DNA from: Prolixibacteraceae bacterium
GTDB taxonomy: Bacteria; Bacteroidota; Bacteroidia; Bacteroidales; Prolixibacteraceae
DNA: 64,000 bases
Direction of reading: 5' to 3'
NCBI GenBank assembly: GCA_019856515.1
Contig: CP082230.1
Span: forward strand, 124,001 to 188,000
Shown here: piece after piece, positions 43,321 to 52,412 of the stretch
How the letters are laid out: the number at the start of each line of letters is the position of its first letter
How positions within the stretch are numbered: position 1 is the first letter of the stretch
Translations under genes and position numbers: made by a program
Notes under the pieces: model-generated
Databases searched by the model: none
What the model was told of the DNA's origin: nothing
What the model saw: only the letters and a program-made list of their open reading frames with translations

Positions 43321-43893
43321 ATGAAAAATATAAAATATATCTTCCCACTGTTTATCGTAATGGTCCTGATTCAATGGTTTATTCCAATGAAAATGGTCTG
43401 GGATAATGAAGCCATTTTACGAAATGGAAATGTATATAAGTTTAAGACGGCTCCTGTTGATCCAACGGATATCTTTAGAGGTAAATATGTTCACCTCTCA
43501 TTTGATGTCGAAACATTAAAGGTACAAAATGCAAAGGCATTCAGATATGGAGATAAGGTGTTCCTTACGATTGTAAAGAATCAAAACGGTTATGCTTCCA
43601 TAAAAAGAGTTTCAACTGATGTTCCCAATGACGATTATGACTACATAAAAGCAGAGATCAACTATGTAAAAGCAGAAAAGCAGCAGATTGTGGTGAGATT
43701 CCCTTTTGAACGTTTTTATATGGAAGAGTCATTGGCGTTACCTGCAGAAAAAGCACACCGTAAGTCGATGAAACGTTCCAATAGTAAAACGTATGCGATC
43801 GTAAAAGTTCTTGATGGAAATAGTTTGGTTGAAGAGGTTATGATCGATGATAAGCCCATTCGTGATGTTGCGCTGGAGAGTGTCGAGAAATAA
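43321..43893 (+). CDS. GDYXXLXY-family membrane-anchored protein
   Basis: A 190-residue protein with one N-terminal TM helix (YIFPLFIVMVLIQWFIPM) and an extracytoplasmic domain. It contains DPTDIFRGKYVHLSFDVE, the family's GDYxxLxY motif in the variant form GKYVHLSF (PF14345), and RFPFERFYMEESLALPAEKAHR. It is encoded 2 bp after the DUF2157 gene and almost certainly cotranscribed. Function unknown. Confidence 0.85.
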   Translation: MKNIKYIFPLFIVMVLIQWFIPMKMVWDNEAILRNGNVYKFKTAPVDPTDIFRGKYVHLSFDVETLKVQNAKAFRYGDKVFLTIVKNQNGYASIKRVSTDVPNDDYDYIKAEINYVKAEKQQIVVRFPFERFYMEESLALPAEKAHRKSMKRSNSKTYAIVKVLDGNSLVEEVMIDDKPIRDVALESVEK

Positions 43894-43937
43894 TAAATCT
43901 TATTATAATGGACCAATGAAGGCAATGACCAACATGT

Positions 43938-43976
43938 AATCAAGCAGATAATAACCAAGTTTTTATCTGCTTGATT
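43938..43976. terminator. Terminator-like hairpin between convergent genes
   Basis: Perfect 14-bp inverted repeat (43938-43951 with 43963-43976, 11-nt loop) between the GDYXXLXY gene and the convergent gene at 44024. T-tracts are short on both sides. Confidence 0.65.
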
Positions 43977-44023
43977 TGTAATGGACAATGGATTTAAATG
44001 TGTTGAATCACAATAAAGTGAAA

Positions 44024-45313
44024 TTATTCCACACGAATATTATTTATTTTATTGATGTTAATATCGTCTAATGTTCCTGTTAAGGAGTTTGGTTCTCCTT
44101 TTAAATCATATTTCTTATTCCCAATCGTAACGAGAATACCAATTTCCTTATTTCCCAAAACATCAAATCTTTCATAGACTTGATAAATAATATCTCCATT
44201 ATAAAAAGTTAGAGTTTCATGGTCTTGATTTATTTCGAATTCAATATTGTCAGAATCAACGTGATACGGATATGAAAACTCCACCAATCTATTTGGTTTT
44301 AAGAATGTGTAGATTAAATTGGAATTATATTCGATGAGTTTTACCTCTTTCTGATTCTTCGAAATTTTGAAAGACATAATCTCTGAAATATTTTTATTAT
44401 TGCTAATAACCTTTGAAAGAGACCCATCAACTTGTTCAAAGTTCGATCCATTGAAAACGAAACTATATCTACAAGTGTAATTAAAAATAGAACCATTAGA
44501 TTCAGTCCATCCGGGTTTTGTCTTTTTGTTCTTATAGCAATGACAACTTGAATCCATGTCGTCAAGATGATAACTTACGTCAATCTCTTTTGTTTCAGGG
44601 TTATATGAGACACCTCCTTCCCAGGATCTACTCTCTTTTGAGTGAATAAACTCCTCTTTAAATATGCCATCTTGGTATGAAATTAATCTTGCTGATGTAC
44701 TAAAACACATCGAACAAAAACGAACCATATTGGTTAATACATATTTCACTCCCTCTTTTGTGTTTAGTGTGTAGATATCAGAGTATCCATCAGAACAGAA
44801 AAAGGATTGAAACTTCTCTTCTTGAACTGGATTGGCAGCTTTAAAGTCTGTGTAATACATAATGGATAGCCTCGAACGATATGATCCTCCGGTTTTTTCA
44901 TCGATAGAAAAATTGAAAAGTTTTTTGTCATCAGAGATGACAATTGAAATCTCGTCAGAAGTTAATAGCTTACGAATATTACTATGAAGAAAATCAGAAT
45001 GATGTGTTATCTGTTTTATTCGTTTTACTATCTTTCTTTGAATAAATCCGATAACATACCAATTGCTAATTGAATCATTGTTCTCAGATAAATCAATGCT
45101 GTTATTTTTGCTAGCAGATGAAATTAAGTCATTTTCTTCCTTTTGCGTTAGCTCTAAATCTGAAATATTCAGAAGTTCATTGTTAAAGGGATAGAGATCA
45201 GTGTAAATATATAAAAGATGATTGGTTTCATTAATCAGTTTTGAATATGATTCTTCACCTTGTCCTCTTGTTAATAATGGGAGTAATAATAAAATAAATA
45301 ATGCTCTCTTCAT
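44024..45313 (-). CDS. Secreted protein of unknown function
   Basis: A 429-residue protein that I do not recognise. It has a signal peptide (LFILLLLPLLTRGQ). The mature part is mixed alpha/beta with a Cys-containing middle (FCSMCFSTSARL about 205, SSCHCYKNKKTKPGW about 270, YTCRYSFVFNGS) that could form disulfides in the periplasm. The later part has repeated short strands (LIYTFLKPNRLVEFSYP, YKLTG-like turns). It has its own -7 box and lies between convergent and same-strand neighbours without clear functional linkage. Confidence 0.75.
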   Translation of the reverse strand: MKRALFILLLLPLLTRGQGEESYSKLINETNHLLYIYTDLYPFNNELLNISDLELTQKEENDLISSASKNNSIDLSENNDSISNWYVIGFIQRKIVKRIKQITHHSDFLHSNIRKLLTSDEISIVISDDKKLFNFSIDEKTGGSYRSRLSIMYYTDFKAANPVQEEKFQSFFCSDGYSDIYTLNTKEGVKYVLTNMVRFCSMCFSTSARLISYQDGIFKEEFIHSKESRSWEGGVSYNPETKEIDVSYHLDDMDSSCHCYKNKKTKPGWTESNGSIFNYTCRYSFVFNGSNFEQVDGSLSKVISNNKNISEIMSFKISKNQKEVKLIEYNSNLIYTFLKPNRLVEFSYPYHVDSDNIEFEINQDHETLTFYNGDIIYQVYERFDVLGNKEIGILVTIGNKKYDLKGEPNSLTGTLDDININKINNIRVE

Positions 45314-45335
45314 GTGATGATACCTTTTACCTTTT

Positions 45336-45343
45336 CAAATTTA
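45336..45343 (-). promoter_or_regulatory. -7 box (TAAATTTG) of the 44024-45313 gene
   Basis: Minus-strand TAnnTTTG match 23 bp before the start codon. Confidence 0.4.
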
Positions 45344-45407
45344 TTAATCATCGAATATCCCTCATAGACTTGTGTTGAGGTTCAAAATATTACGCTTGTT
45401 CTCGATA

Positions 45408-46520
45408 TTAGCCGTTATAGTATCTAATTACAAATATGATGGCTGTTATTATTGATACAATTGCTAATACTGTCAAGGCTATTTTAATCCAACTATATGG
45501 TCTTCGACCTTGTACCTCACCAGTTCTCCCATTAACGAGAAATTGATATAACTCGCCTTTAAATCGATAAGCACATACAAATACTGGTAATAATAAATGT
45601 TTAAATGCAATGTCGTTATAGTCTGTTTCCATCGACGTAATTCGTTGCTCATCACCACCTATGTCAGTTCTTATCATATCTCTGATCTCTGACTCAGCAG
45701 TCTCTTGTGCCATCTTAAATCCTTCCGTTATCTCGATTTGGTATTTCTCAGTGATGTATCCACTCAAATAACTTTTATCAAACGGAACTAAATTTTCTAG
45801 ATCCCATGGCTCAAGTTTGTTAATATACTTCTCAGGTAACGATGTGGTTGCGACTGTTAAAATGTCATCAAAAAAACTATGGATATTTCCAGTAACAGTA
45901 CTCCATCTCGTTTTTTGGACTTCACGTGTTTCAGTGACCGTCTTGCCATCTTCTGTTTTTGTGTACTCCTCTGTTACATAATAATGCACACCTCGTTGTC
46001 CAATGTATGGAGTGTGGGTGTCCATGTCAAAAGTCCAATATGGAATGTAAACTCCTTTAAAATGGTCAAAACTTAATGCCGCTTTTTTTAAAGCATTTGG
46101 AGCAAACCATAACTTATTAATCCATTTTTTGAATTCGTCTGATGCAGCATCTTTGTCTAATTTAAAAGGCAATAATGATTCTGGTAAAAGAATCCTTTCA
46201 TTTCTAGTCTGCTCAACAATCAATGGTGTTGTACAGTATGGACATAATGTTGATGTAATATTGGGCGAAATCGTAGATGAGGCTCCGCAAGATTCACATT
46301 TTACAAAACTTTCATCAAAAACTTCCTTCTGTTCTGATTCATTTGCTAGAAATTTGAGGTAATCGTGCTCTTCAATTTTAGATTCACTCTTAGGAATTTC
46401 ATTTAAAGCCCCACAATAATCACAAGATAGATGATCTGTTCCAGCTTTGTATTTTAAATCGGCTCCACAATTGGTACAAGCAAAAGTGTTTATATTTAAT
46501 TCTTCTTGAATTTCTTCCAT
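45408..46520 (-). CDS. TFIIB-type zinc-ribbon membrane protein (YdjG-like)
   Basis: A 370-residue protein starting MEEIQEELN (ATG at 46520; the longer frame adds 31 atypical residues over a -7 box). It carries two zinc ribbons, CTNCGADLKYKAGTDHLSCDYCG (about 15-37) and CESCGASSTISPNITSTLCPYC (about 73-94). A soluble domain (YIPYWTFDMDTHTPYIGQRG) and a C-terminal TM helix (about 345-365) follow. This is the architecture of B. subtilis YdjG, whose operon also encodes the SPFH protein YdjI and a PspA paralogue. The SPFH gene is next upstream on the same strand, so the two probably form one membrane complex. Confidence 0.8.
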   Translation of the reverse strand: MEEIQEELNINTFACTNCGADLKYKAGTDHLSCDYCGALNEIPKSESKIEEHDYLKFLANESEQKEVFDESFVKCESCGASSTISPNITSTLCPYCTTPLIVEQTRNERILLPESLLPFKLDKDAASDEFKKWINKLWFAPNALKKAALSFDHFKGVYIPYWTFDMDTHTPYIGQRGVHYYVTEEYTKTEDGKTVTETREVQKTRWSTVTGNIHSFFDDILTVATTSLPEKYINKLEPWDLENLVPFDKSYLSGYITEKYQIEITEGFKMAQETAESEIRDMIRTDIGGDEQRITSMETDYNDIAFKHLLLPVFVCAYRFKGELYQFLVNGRTGEVQGRRPYSWIKIALTVLAIVSIITAIIFVIRYYNG

Positions 46521-46569
46521 AATGAATAGGTTAGCCAAATTATATTTAAGAAATAGATTTAAATTATTG

Positions 46570-46577
46570 CAAATATA
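46570..46577 (-). promoter_or_regulatory. -7 box (TATATTTG) of the zinc-ribbon gene
   Basis: Minus-strand TAnnTTTG match 50 bp before ATG 46520. It supports the shorter start, because the longer frame would include it. Confidence 0.4.
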
Positions 46578-46615
46578 TATTGCATTTGTAGATGTAAGGA
46601 GTGGAGTCATCACCT

Positions 46616-46660
46616 TAGATCCTATTTTATTACTTTAAAAGTGTAATAAAGTAGGATCTA
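46616..46660 (-). terminator. Long hairpin after the SPFH gene
   Basis: Inverted repeat of 18 bp with one G-T pair (46616-46633 with 46643-46660, 9-nt loop), 32 bp past the SPFH stop. No T-run follows on the minus strand, so termination may be partial. Confidence 0.55.
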
Positions 46661-46692
46661 TAAATAACGATGATCTTTATATCTTAGTGGTA

Positions 46693-47802
46693 TTAAAGTC
46701 CAGGAATTGGAGGTGGTATACTACTAAATATATTCATTAGTTCTGCTACTTCATTTGCAGCAGTCCAATTGCTCATTCCTTCTCGCCATACCAATACATC
46801 TCGGGTAAATTGATTTTGCATAGCCATTTGTTTTAATGTAGTTAGATCAAATGGTCCATTTTGTTGTCCATTAATAACAATGAAGAAAGATAAAGATGGA
46901 GGTATTGGTGGTGGTGAAGCCTGATGGGGTTGAGTAGTGGTTTGTTGCTCACCTGAAAAAGCTTGCCCCATTTGATTCGCCATTGCGAATCCCATTCCCA
47001 TACCCATTCCGGCACCTGCTGTTCCACTGCTGTTCTCTGCTGCTTTCTCCATTGCTTTAGCAGCTTTCATCTGTGCTAATTTATTTAGATCAACAGCATT
47101 TAAACGGCTCAATTCAAATATCTCTTTCTTAATTTCGTCTGGCATGGAAACATTTTCTACTAAGAATGTTGTAATCTCAATACCATACTTCTCAAATTCG
47201 GGTGCTAATACCTGTTGTACATAGTCGGACAGCTCATTTAGGTTACTAGCAAACGCTTCGATAGGAATATTTGCTTCAGCTGCTGCATCGGAAAATCTAG
47301 TGACAATTAAACTTTTAAGTTGTTCTGCAATTTCAGCGGTTGTAAAGTGCCCATCTGTACCTACAATTTCTCTAATAAAGATAGATGCATCTTTTACGCG
47401 CACGGTGTATGTGCCAAAGGATCTAATCTCTAGCATGCCAAAGCGAGAATCACTTAAAATCATAGGGTTTTTTGTTCCCCACTTTTGTGCCGTTATATTA
47501 CGGGTATTTACAAAGTATATTTCAGCTTTAAAGGGGCTGTTAAAACCATATTTCCATCCCTTTAAAGTGGAAAGAATTGGCATATTGGACGTTGTCAATT
47601 GATACATTCCAGGTTGAAATACATCCGCCAACTGTCCTTCGTTTATAAGTACAGCCACCTGTCCTTCACGAACTGTAAGTTTAGCTCCGTTCTTAATCTC
47701 GTTTTGATAACGCTCAAATCGATAAACCATTGTATCGTTAGAATCATCAAGCCATTCGATGATATCGACAAATTCACCACGTATTTTATCAAAAATTCCC
47801 AT
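46693..47802 (-). CDS. SPFH-domain protein with GYF_2 domain (YdjI-like)
   Basis: A 369-residue protein with an SPFH/virion-core-like domain (about 35-245, KLTVREGQVAVLINEGQLADVFQPGMYQL) and a coiled segment. A Gly/Met-rich and Pro-rich linker follows (about 265-300). The C-terminal GYF_2/DUF4339 domain is at about 305-360 (GQQNGPFDLTTLKQMAMQNQFTRDVLVWREGMSNW). SPFH proteins scaffold membrane microdomains; the B. subtilis relative YdjI positions a PspA homologue with YdjG. A YdjG-like gene follows here, but no PspA gene is in the window. Cytosolic face of the inner membrane is the expected location. Confidence 0.85.
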   Translation of the reverse strand: MGIFDKIRGEFVDIIEWLDDSNDTMVYRFERYQNEIKNGAKLTVREGQVAVLINEGQLADVFQPGMYQLTTSNMPILSTLKGWKYGFNSPFKAEIYFVNTRNITAQKWGTKNPMILSDSRFGMLEIRSFGTYTVRVKDASIFIREIVGTDGHFTTAEIAEQLKSLIVTRFSDAAAEANIPIEAFASNLNELSDYVQQVLAPEFEKYGIEITTFLVENVSMPDEIKKEIFELSRLNAVDLNKLAQMKAAKAMEKAAENSSGTAGAGMGMGMGFAMANQMGQAFSGEQQTTTQPHQASPPPIPPSLSFFIVINGQQNGPFDLTTLKQMAMQNQFTRDVLVWREGMSNWTAANEVAELMNIFSSIPPPIPGL

Positions 47803-48037
47803 TGTTAATCTATATGTTAGGGTTAGTTATTGTGTTATTAATTTTCACTATTGATTTTAATAAGTAATTGACAAGTTACTTATTAAAAATGAAATCATGT
47901 GATGTAAAACTAAGATATTATATTGTAAATAACTATGTTAAATTATAATCTTTATAATAACTACTGCACTTGTTATCAAAGGTTCTTAGTAGAGTAAGAT
48001 AGATTAAATAAGGATCATATATCATGTGGAATGTTGT

Positions 48038-49648
48038 TTAAGGTAGATTCTCTAGTGCTTTGTCAAATTGATCATATATCTTCTTGGATTCCACTCCCAT
48101 TGCCATTAAGGTCTGTTTAACTGAAGGATTTACTCCTGTTACTATATAGCTTATTTTCTTGGCATTCAGTTCATCTAGTGAATCTTTTAGGTGATGTGCT
48201 CCGGTAGCATCAATAAAGGGTACATGTCGCATTCTAAGAATAAGAACCTTCGTCTCAGGAAGGACCTCTTTTAATATATTACAGTAGTTTCTAGCCGAAC
48301 CAAAAAAGAAAGGTCCACTAATTTCATAAGCTTTAATTCCTTTAGGCAGTGTCTCATCATTGTCTAGAACATCTTGATCTACCTCCTCTTGTAGGCCTAC
48401 ATGATCTGCCATCCTTTTCATGAAAAGTAGTGCTGCCAAAACCATTCCAACCTCAATGGCAACGGTTAAATCAACCAAAACGGTTAAGAAAAAAGTAGCT
48501 AATAGTACCACTATATCAAAAAAGGATGTACTTAAAATCCCCTTAAATGATCGCCATTCGCTCATATTATAAGAGACAACAATTAATATGCCTGCCAATG
48601 ATGACATTGGGATCCACTTGACCCATGGACCAAAGAATAGCATAATCAGAAGTAGGGTGAATGCATGGGCAATTCCAGCAATCGGAGTACGTCCTCCATT
48701 TTTAACATTGGTTGCGGTTCTAGCAATTGCTCCCGTGGCAGGTATTCCACCAAAGAAAGGAGTAATAATATTCGCAATTCCTTGTCCAATAAGCTCTGTG
48801 TTTGAGCGGTGGTTACCTCCAATCATTCCATCAGAAACGACTGCAGAGAGCAAGGATTCTATTGCTCCAAGAAGTGCGATTGTAATAGCTGGCTCGATAT
48901 AGTGAGGAAGTGCACTCCAGCTGAAAGAGGGGATGTGCATCTCAATAGTGCTTGGGATGGAGCCATAAACTGTCTCGATGGTTGTCACAGGAAGGCTTAA
49001 TGTTTTTACTGCGATTGTCGATAAAATAATTGCAATAAATGAACCTGGTACCTTGGGAATCCACTTTGAACTATAAATGGTGATTAGAATGGTAAATAGA
49101 GTAATACCTATGGCATAAAAGTTGGCTGTATCAAGATGTGAAAAATAGAATCCCCATTTCGAAATAAAATCAGATGGTATCCCGTCCACTGTTAGCCCTA
49201 GAGCATCTTTAATTTGTGTGGAAAAGATAACCAAAGCAATCCCACTGGTGAACCCTACAACCAAAGGATGTGGAATAAACTTAAGTAATGTTCCAAGTCG
49301 GAAAACTCCAAAAAGAATAAGGAATACCCCTGCCATGATGGTTGAGATCATTAACCCTTCGATTCCATACTTCTGAATAATTCCAACTACAATTACAATA
49401 AAGGCTCCTGTAGGCCCACCTATTTGTACACGACTGCCTCCAAAAAAAGAGATCATTAAACCTGCTACAACCGCTGTAATTAATCCCTTTTCAGGCGATA
49501 CACCTGAAGCAACTGCAAATGCAATGGACAAAGGGAGGGCTACTATACCCACAATAACTCCCGCAAGAATATCTTGCGTAAGTGCTTTCTTGTCATATCC
49601 CAAACGAAGCGTACTCCATAATTTAGGATAAAAAATATGACTTTTCAT
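48038..49648 (-). CDS. SulP-family anion transporter with STAS domain
   Basis: A 536-residue SLC26/SulP transporter. The membrane domain (about 1-400, some 14 segments) includes DILAGVIVGIVALPLSIAFAVASG, IGGPTGAFIVIV and GIPATGAIARTATNVKNGGRTPIAGIAHA, all typical. A cytosolic STAS domain (about 430-530, VLILRMRHVPFIDATGAHHLKD) closes it. Relatives carry sulfate, bicarbonate or C4-dicarboxylates with sodium or protons; the substrate is not decided. It appears monocistronic. Confidence 0.92.
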   Translation of the reverse strand: MKSHIFYPKLWSTLRLGYDKKALTQDILAGVIVGIVALPLSIAFAVASGVSPEKGLITAVVAGLMISFFGGSRVQIGGPTGAFIVIVVGIIQKYGIEGLMISTIMAGVFLILFGVFRLGTLLKFIPHPLVVGFTSGIALVIFSTQIKDALGLTVDGIPSDFISKWGFYFSHLDTANFYAIGITLFTILITIYSSKWIPKVPGSFIAIILSTIAVKTLSLPVTTIETVYGSIPSTIEMHIPSFSWSALPHYIEPAITIALLGAIESLLSAVVSDGMIGGNHRSNTELIGQGIANIITPFFGGIPATGAIARTATNVKNGGRTPIAGIAHAFTLLLIMLFFGPWVKWIPMSSLAGILIVVSYNMSEWRSFKGILSTSFFDIVVLLATFFLTVLVDLTVAIEVGMVLAALLFMKRMADHVGLQEEVDQDVLDNDETLPKGIKAYEISGPFFFGSARNYCNILKEVLPETKVLILRMRHVPFIDATGAHHLKDSLDELNAKKISYIVTGVNPSVKQTLMAMGVESKKIYDQFDKALENLP

Positions 49649-50480
49649 ATTCGAATGATGTATTTGATATTAGGAATGTTTTTGGTAATGCATATAACAC
49701 ATCTGCAACCCTCATGTCGTGAAAGTCGGTGTGAAAAAATGGTGTAGTAATAATATCAAGAAGAAAATAGAAGATGTTGCTCCTTCTTTATGTATAAATG
49801 ACTGCTCATGATAATTTTTCTAAAAGCTACGCAAAGGTATATCTTTTAAAATTGTTAAAAAAGATGTGCTGCCAAATAAAAATACTCTACTGATGGTCAT
49901 CTCTGCCGATACTATTGATCTATTGTTTGTTTCTATCTGTTTTTAACTATTCTAAATTATTAAGATAGTGATTCTGACGAATGTCTATAAAATCCTAAAA
50001 AGAAGAATAAATTAATGAGTACAACCTTAAGTAATTTCTCTGAAATGTTTGAAATTATAATTCAAATGTCACAATTTGTATTATTATGATAATAAATCAT
50101 ACTGATTATAGTGGAAAAATAAAAAAAAGGTATATGTTTGTATCCATCTTATCCTAGAGGGGTTTTTGGGGTAAGAGACGCATGTAAATAAACACCATAT
50201 TATACTGAGACTTTTGGCATATCTGTATGGTGTAATATTTCTATTATCACTTTTCTTTAGACATAGGCATCTATTTTCATCGAGATTATCGGTGGTTTCT
50301 TATGATGATCTATATTTAAGTTCATACAAATTTTATTCTCATATATTTTAAGACCATATTTTAATGGCAACTAGGGGATAGTTATGTCATTTTATAAGGA
50401 TCAAGAGACAAAGAAAATTGTGCATTAAGCACAAAACGAAAAAATACGCTCGTCGTAGTTTTATACATAGATTTTAGGAT
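49649..50480. other. Gene-free stretch upstream of SulP
   Basis: About 0.83 kb without a credible ORF. A minus-strand TACCTTTG (49832-49839) could be the SulP -7 box, leaving a long leader. A plus-strand TATGTTTG (50133-50140) fits TAnnTTTG and could start a short transcript ending at the orphan terminator 50481-50507. Confidence 0.4.
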
Positions 50481-50507
50481 GGAGAGCTTCGGCTCTCCTC
50501 TTTTTTT
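50481..50507 (+). terminator. Orphan intrinsic terminator with TTCG loop
   Basis: Seven-bp GC-rich stem (GGAGAGC with GCTCTCC) closed by a TTCG tetraloop, then TCTTTTTTT. It is a textbook plus-strand terminator, but no plus-strand gene precedes it in the previous 6.5 kb, so it may end a small RNA. Confidence 0.75.
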
Positions 50508-50935
50508 ATACCTCAGTTTGTTTGTGCAAGTTGTAAGAGTAAAGGTCATTTAATTTTAACAGGATAACTTTATTCAGCAACGACTACCTATTCTGAGTTC
50601 TTAAAAAAAATACTACTATTGATCTAAGAAATCATTGACTGGATTCATCTTTAAAATAACAAATAGATACGACAACAACCCTCTTTGAAATATATAATAT
50701 TTTAATGCTACCATCCTGCAAAAGGTATTCATTGAATTCTGATATAATATTATCCTTCTAACATTCTAGATGTATAAAATTTCAGTCAGGTATATGTGAT
50801 AATTTTTGTGTTATGCTTACTGCTATCGTGATATACAAAGAGATCTCTATTATATCATTATCGCATCCGATGACATCGATACCACCTTACTCTGACCAAC
50901 ATGCTACTTGCTCCTGCCTTTCTCCTGAGATGGCT

Positions 50936-50968
50936 CGAAGTTCATTCCAAGTTCACTCGAAGTTCATT
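50936..50968. repeat. 11-bp-period direct repeats in element B
   Basis: Three units (CGAAGTTCATT, CCAAGTTCACT, CGAAGTTCATT), the counterpart of 16626-16658. Confidence 0.7.
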
Positions 50969-51090
50969 CATCGATTTTCCATTTTGGGTGAGAGAATTTC
51001 GAGTAAACTTGGAATAATACCCAAGAAAAAGCAGGTGATGGTAGCATGTTAGTCAGGAGAGACTGGCAGTAAAGAGTTCTTTATGAATCT

Positions 51091-51186
51091 CTATTTATCT
51101 AAGACGTCATCATCTCGCAGGTTGTATCCTTTAGGATAATATTTCAATGGTTCGTTATCTACTTTAATCTTGAATGTGTTGTCCAA
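51091..51186 (-). pseudogene. C-terminal fossil of the element's protein (copy B)
   Basis: A 31-codon minus-strand frame ending LKYYPKGYNLRDDDVLDK and TAG, aligned codon by codon with the fossil in copy A at 16403-16504. Confidence 0.5.
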
Positions 51187-51595
51187 TCATAGCACTGTTT
51201 TAATGGGCATCTAATCTCTTCTATGTTGCTAGTTTTGGTGAAGGCGATATGTGGCATTGAGAATACAGGAATATCGAGAATGCAAGCGTGTGATTGCAAT
51301 AGATTCTGTTGCCCAGCTAGAGCTATGTTTTCCTAAGAGGATACATAAAGACCATGAATTACCCCATTAAGGTCGTTCACGGTTCTTATGATAAATTGGA
51401 TCGGAAAAGTGCTTCTACTTTAGGAAAAAACCGACATCTTAGATAGGGTTTCCTTCGTAGTTTATTGATACTTCAAGGATACTTCATTGATAGTTGCTTC
51501 ATCAAAAATGTTAAATAGATGAATATTCTATTGTCATGCTATTGGTTTGGAGATGCAAAAGTGTTATGAAACCATAACGATATGTGTTCGTGATA

Positions 51596-51631
51596 TTTTT
51601 GAACCCGTTATTATAATAACGGGTTCAAAAA
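51596..51631. repeat. Perfect 36-bp palindrome in element B
   Basis: A fully self-complementary run centred between 51613 and 51614, core GAACCCGTTATTATAATAAC, with five T and five A at its ends. In copy A the same site (around 15985-16020) has lost several pairs. It can act as a terminator in both directions and would sit beyond the end of the defence operon. Confidence 0.75.
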
Positions 51632-51749
51632 GCTTTGACCTACAATAAACGATGTTCTGTTTATCTTAATTTGATTTGAGAATATAGCGTTGCATTGATG
51701 ATTTGGTTGCAACGCTATATGGTTACTCACTAAGTTTTGGAAAGTCTCA

Positions 51750-52412
51750 TCAATTTGAACGGATATCAAAATGTTGGAGTACTTGGTTTTCTGTGTTCTG
51801 TTGTATCAGTTGTTTGATTTTCTGATTGAAGTAGCCATACTGTTTCTTTGACATGCCTTCAGTATACTCTTTCTTGTTCTCTAAGCTATACATATTCTCA
51901 AGAGAGAAGAGGGTACGTGGATAGTCTGTGATACGTATTTTATCTCCTAATAGTTCTGCTCTAAACCAGAAGGCATCTTTATCCTTTATGCTTTGTACTT
52001 GAACACGATATAGCTTGCGTTCATTGTATTTTTTTGCTGTCTGTTGTAATTTGGTTTTGTTTTCGGGTAGAATGATTTGTACTTCAATATTGTCTAATAG
52101 ATAGTATTGGTCTTCTGATTTTCCATCGATGTTTACGGTGAAATGGTTCTTCTGATCTAGCAGTAGATTATTTGAGAACTTAAGAATAAAGTTCATAAAA
52201 TAACCGTATGCTAGCGTTTCTGCAATGGCTTTCTCTCTTTTCTCTTTGTTGCTTCTGTATTGTATAAATAATACAACCATTAAAATGATGATAGAGCAAC
52301 AGACCACCGTAGTGGTGGACTGTTTAAACCCTAATGATGTAATAGAGGTGACCGCAACTGTAAGAATCGCAGTGAAGATCTCTTTTAGTGGTAATATTTT
52401 GGCAATATTCAT
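51750..52412 (-). CDS. Two-TM protein with STING-like domain (putative TM-STING), RADAR operon
   Basis: A 220-residue protein with two N-terminal TM helices (about 12-29 and 34-51), a charged junction and a cytosolic domain (62-220). Read against animal and bacterial STING from memory: AETLAYGYFMNFI (64-76) matches the first dimer/ligand helix (HGLAWSYYIGYL in human), IEVQIILPEN (109-118) matches the RLYILLPLD strand, the arginine/lysine-rich turn NERKLYRVQV lies at the lid strand, and ITDYPRTLFSLENMYS (161-176) matches EYATPLQTLFAMSQYS in the cyclic-dinucleotide pocket. The order and spacing agree. There is no TIR domain. Its start overlaps the rdrB stop by 4 bp (ATGA). The alternative is a SLATT-type RADAR accessory (RdrD), which also has two TM helices. 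Confidence 0.7.
   Translation of the reverse strand: MNIAKILPLKEIFTAILTVAVTSITSLGFKQSTTTVVCCSIIILMVVLFIQYRSNKEKREKAIAETLAYGYFMNFILKFSNNLLLDQKNHFTVNIDGKSEDQYYLLDNIEVQIILPENKTKLQQTAKKYNERKLYRVQVQSIKDKDAFWFRAELLGDKIRITDYPRTLFSLENMYSLENKKEYTEGMSKKQYGYFNQKIKQLIQQNTENQVLQHFDIRSN

Larger units (their letters stand above)
50855..51747 (-). mobile_element. Decayed insertion element, copy B (inverted)
   Basis: Recognisable over about 0.9 kb as the reverse complement of copy A (15868-16793). Its terminal repeat at 51721-51747 (minus-strand AGACTTTCCAAAACTTAGTG and on) is a worn version of copy A's left end. The other terminus cannot be found and is probably lost or truncated near 50855. It keeps the fossil frame (51091-51186), the 11-bp array (50936-50968) and a perfect 36-bp palindrome (51596-51631). 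It stops 2 bp short of the stop codon of the TM-STING-like gene. Confidence 0.65.
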
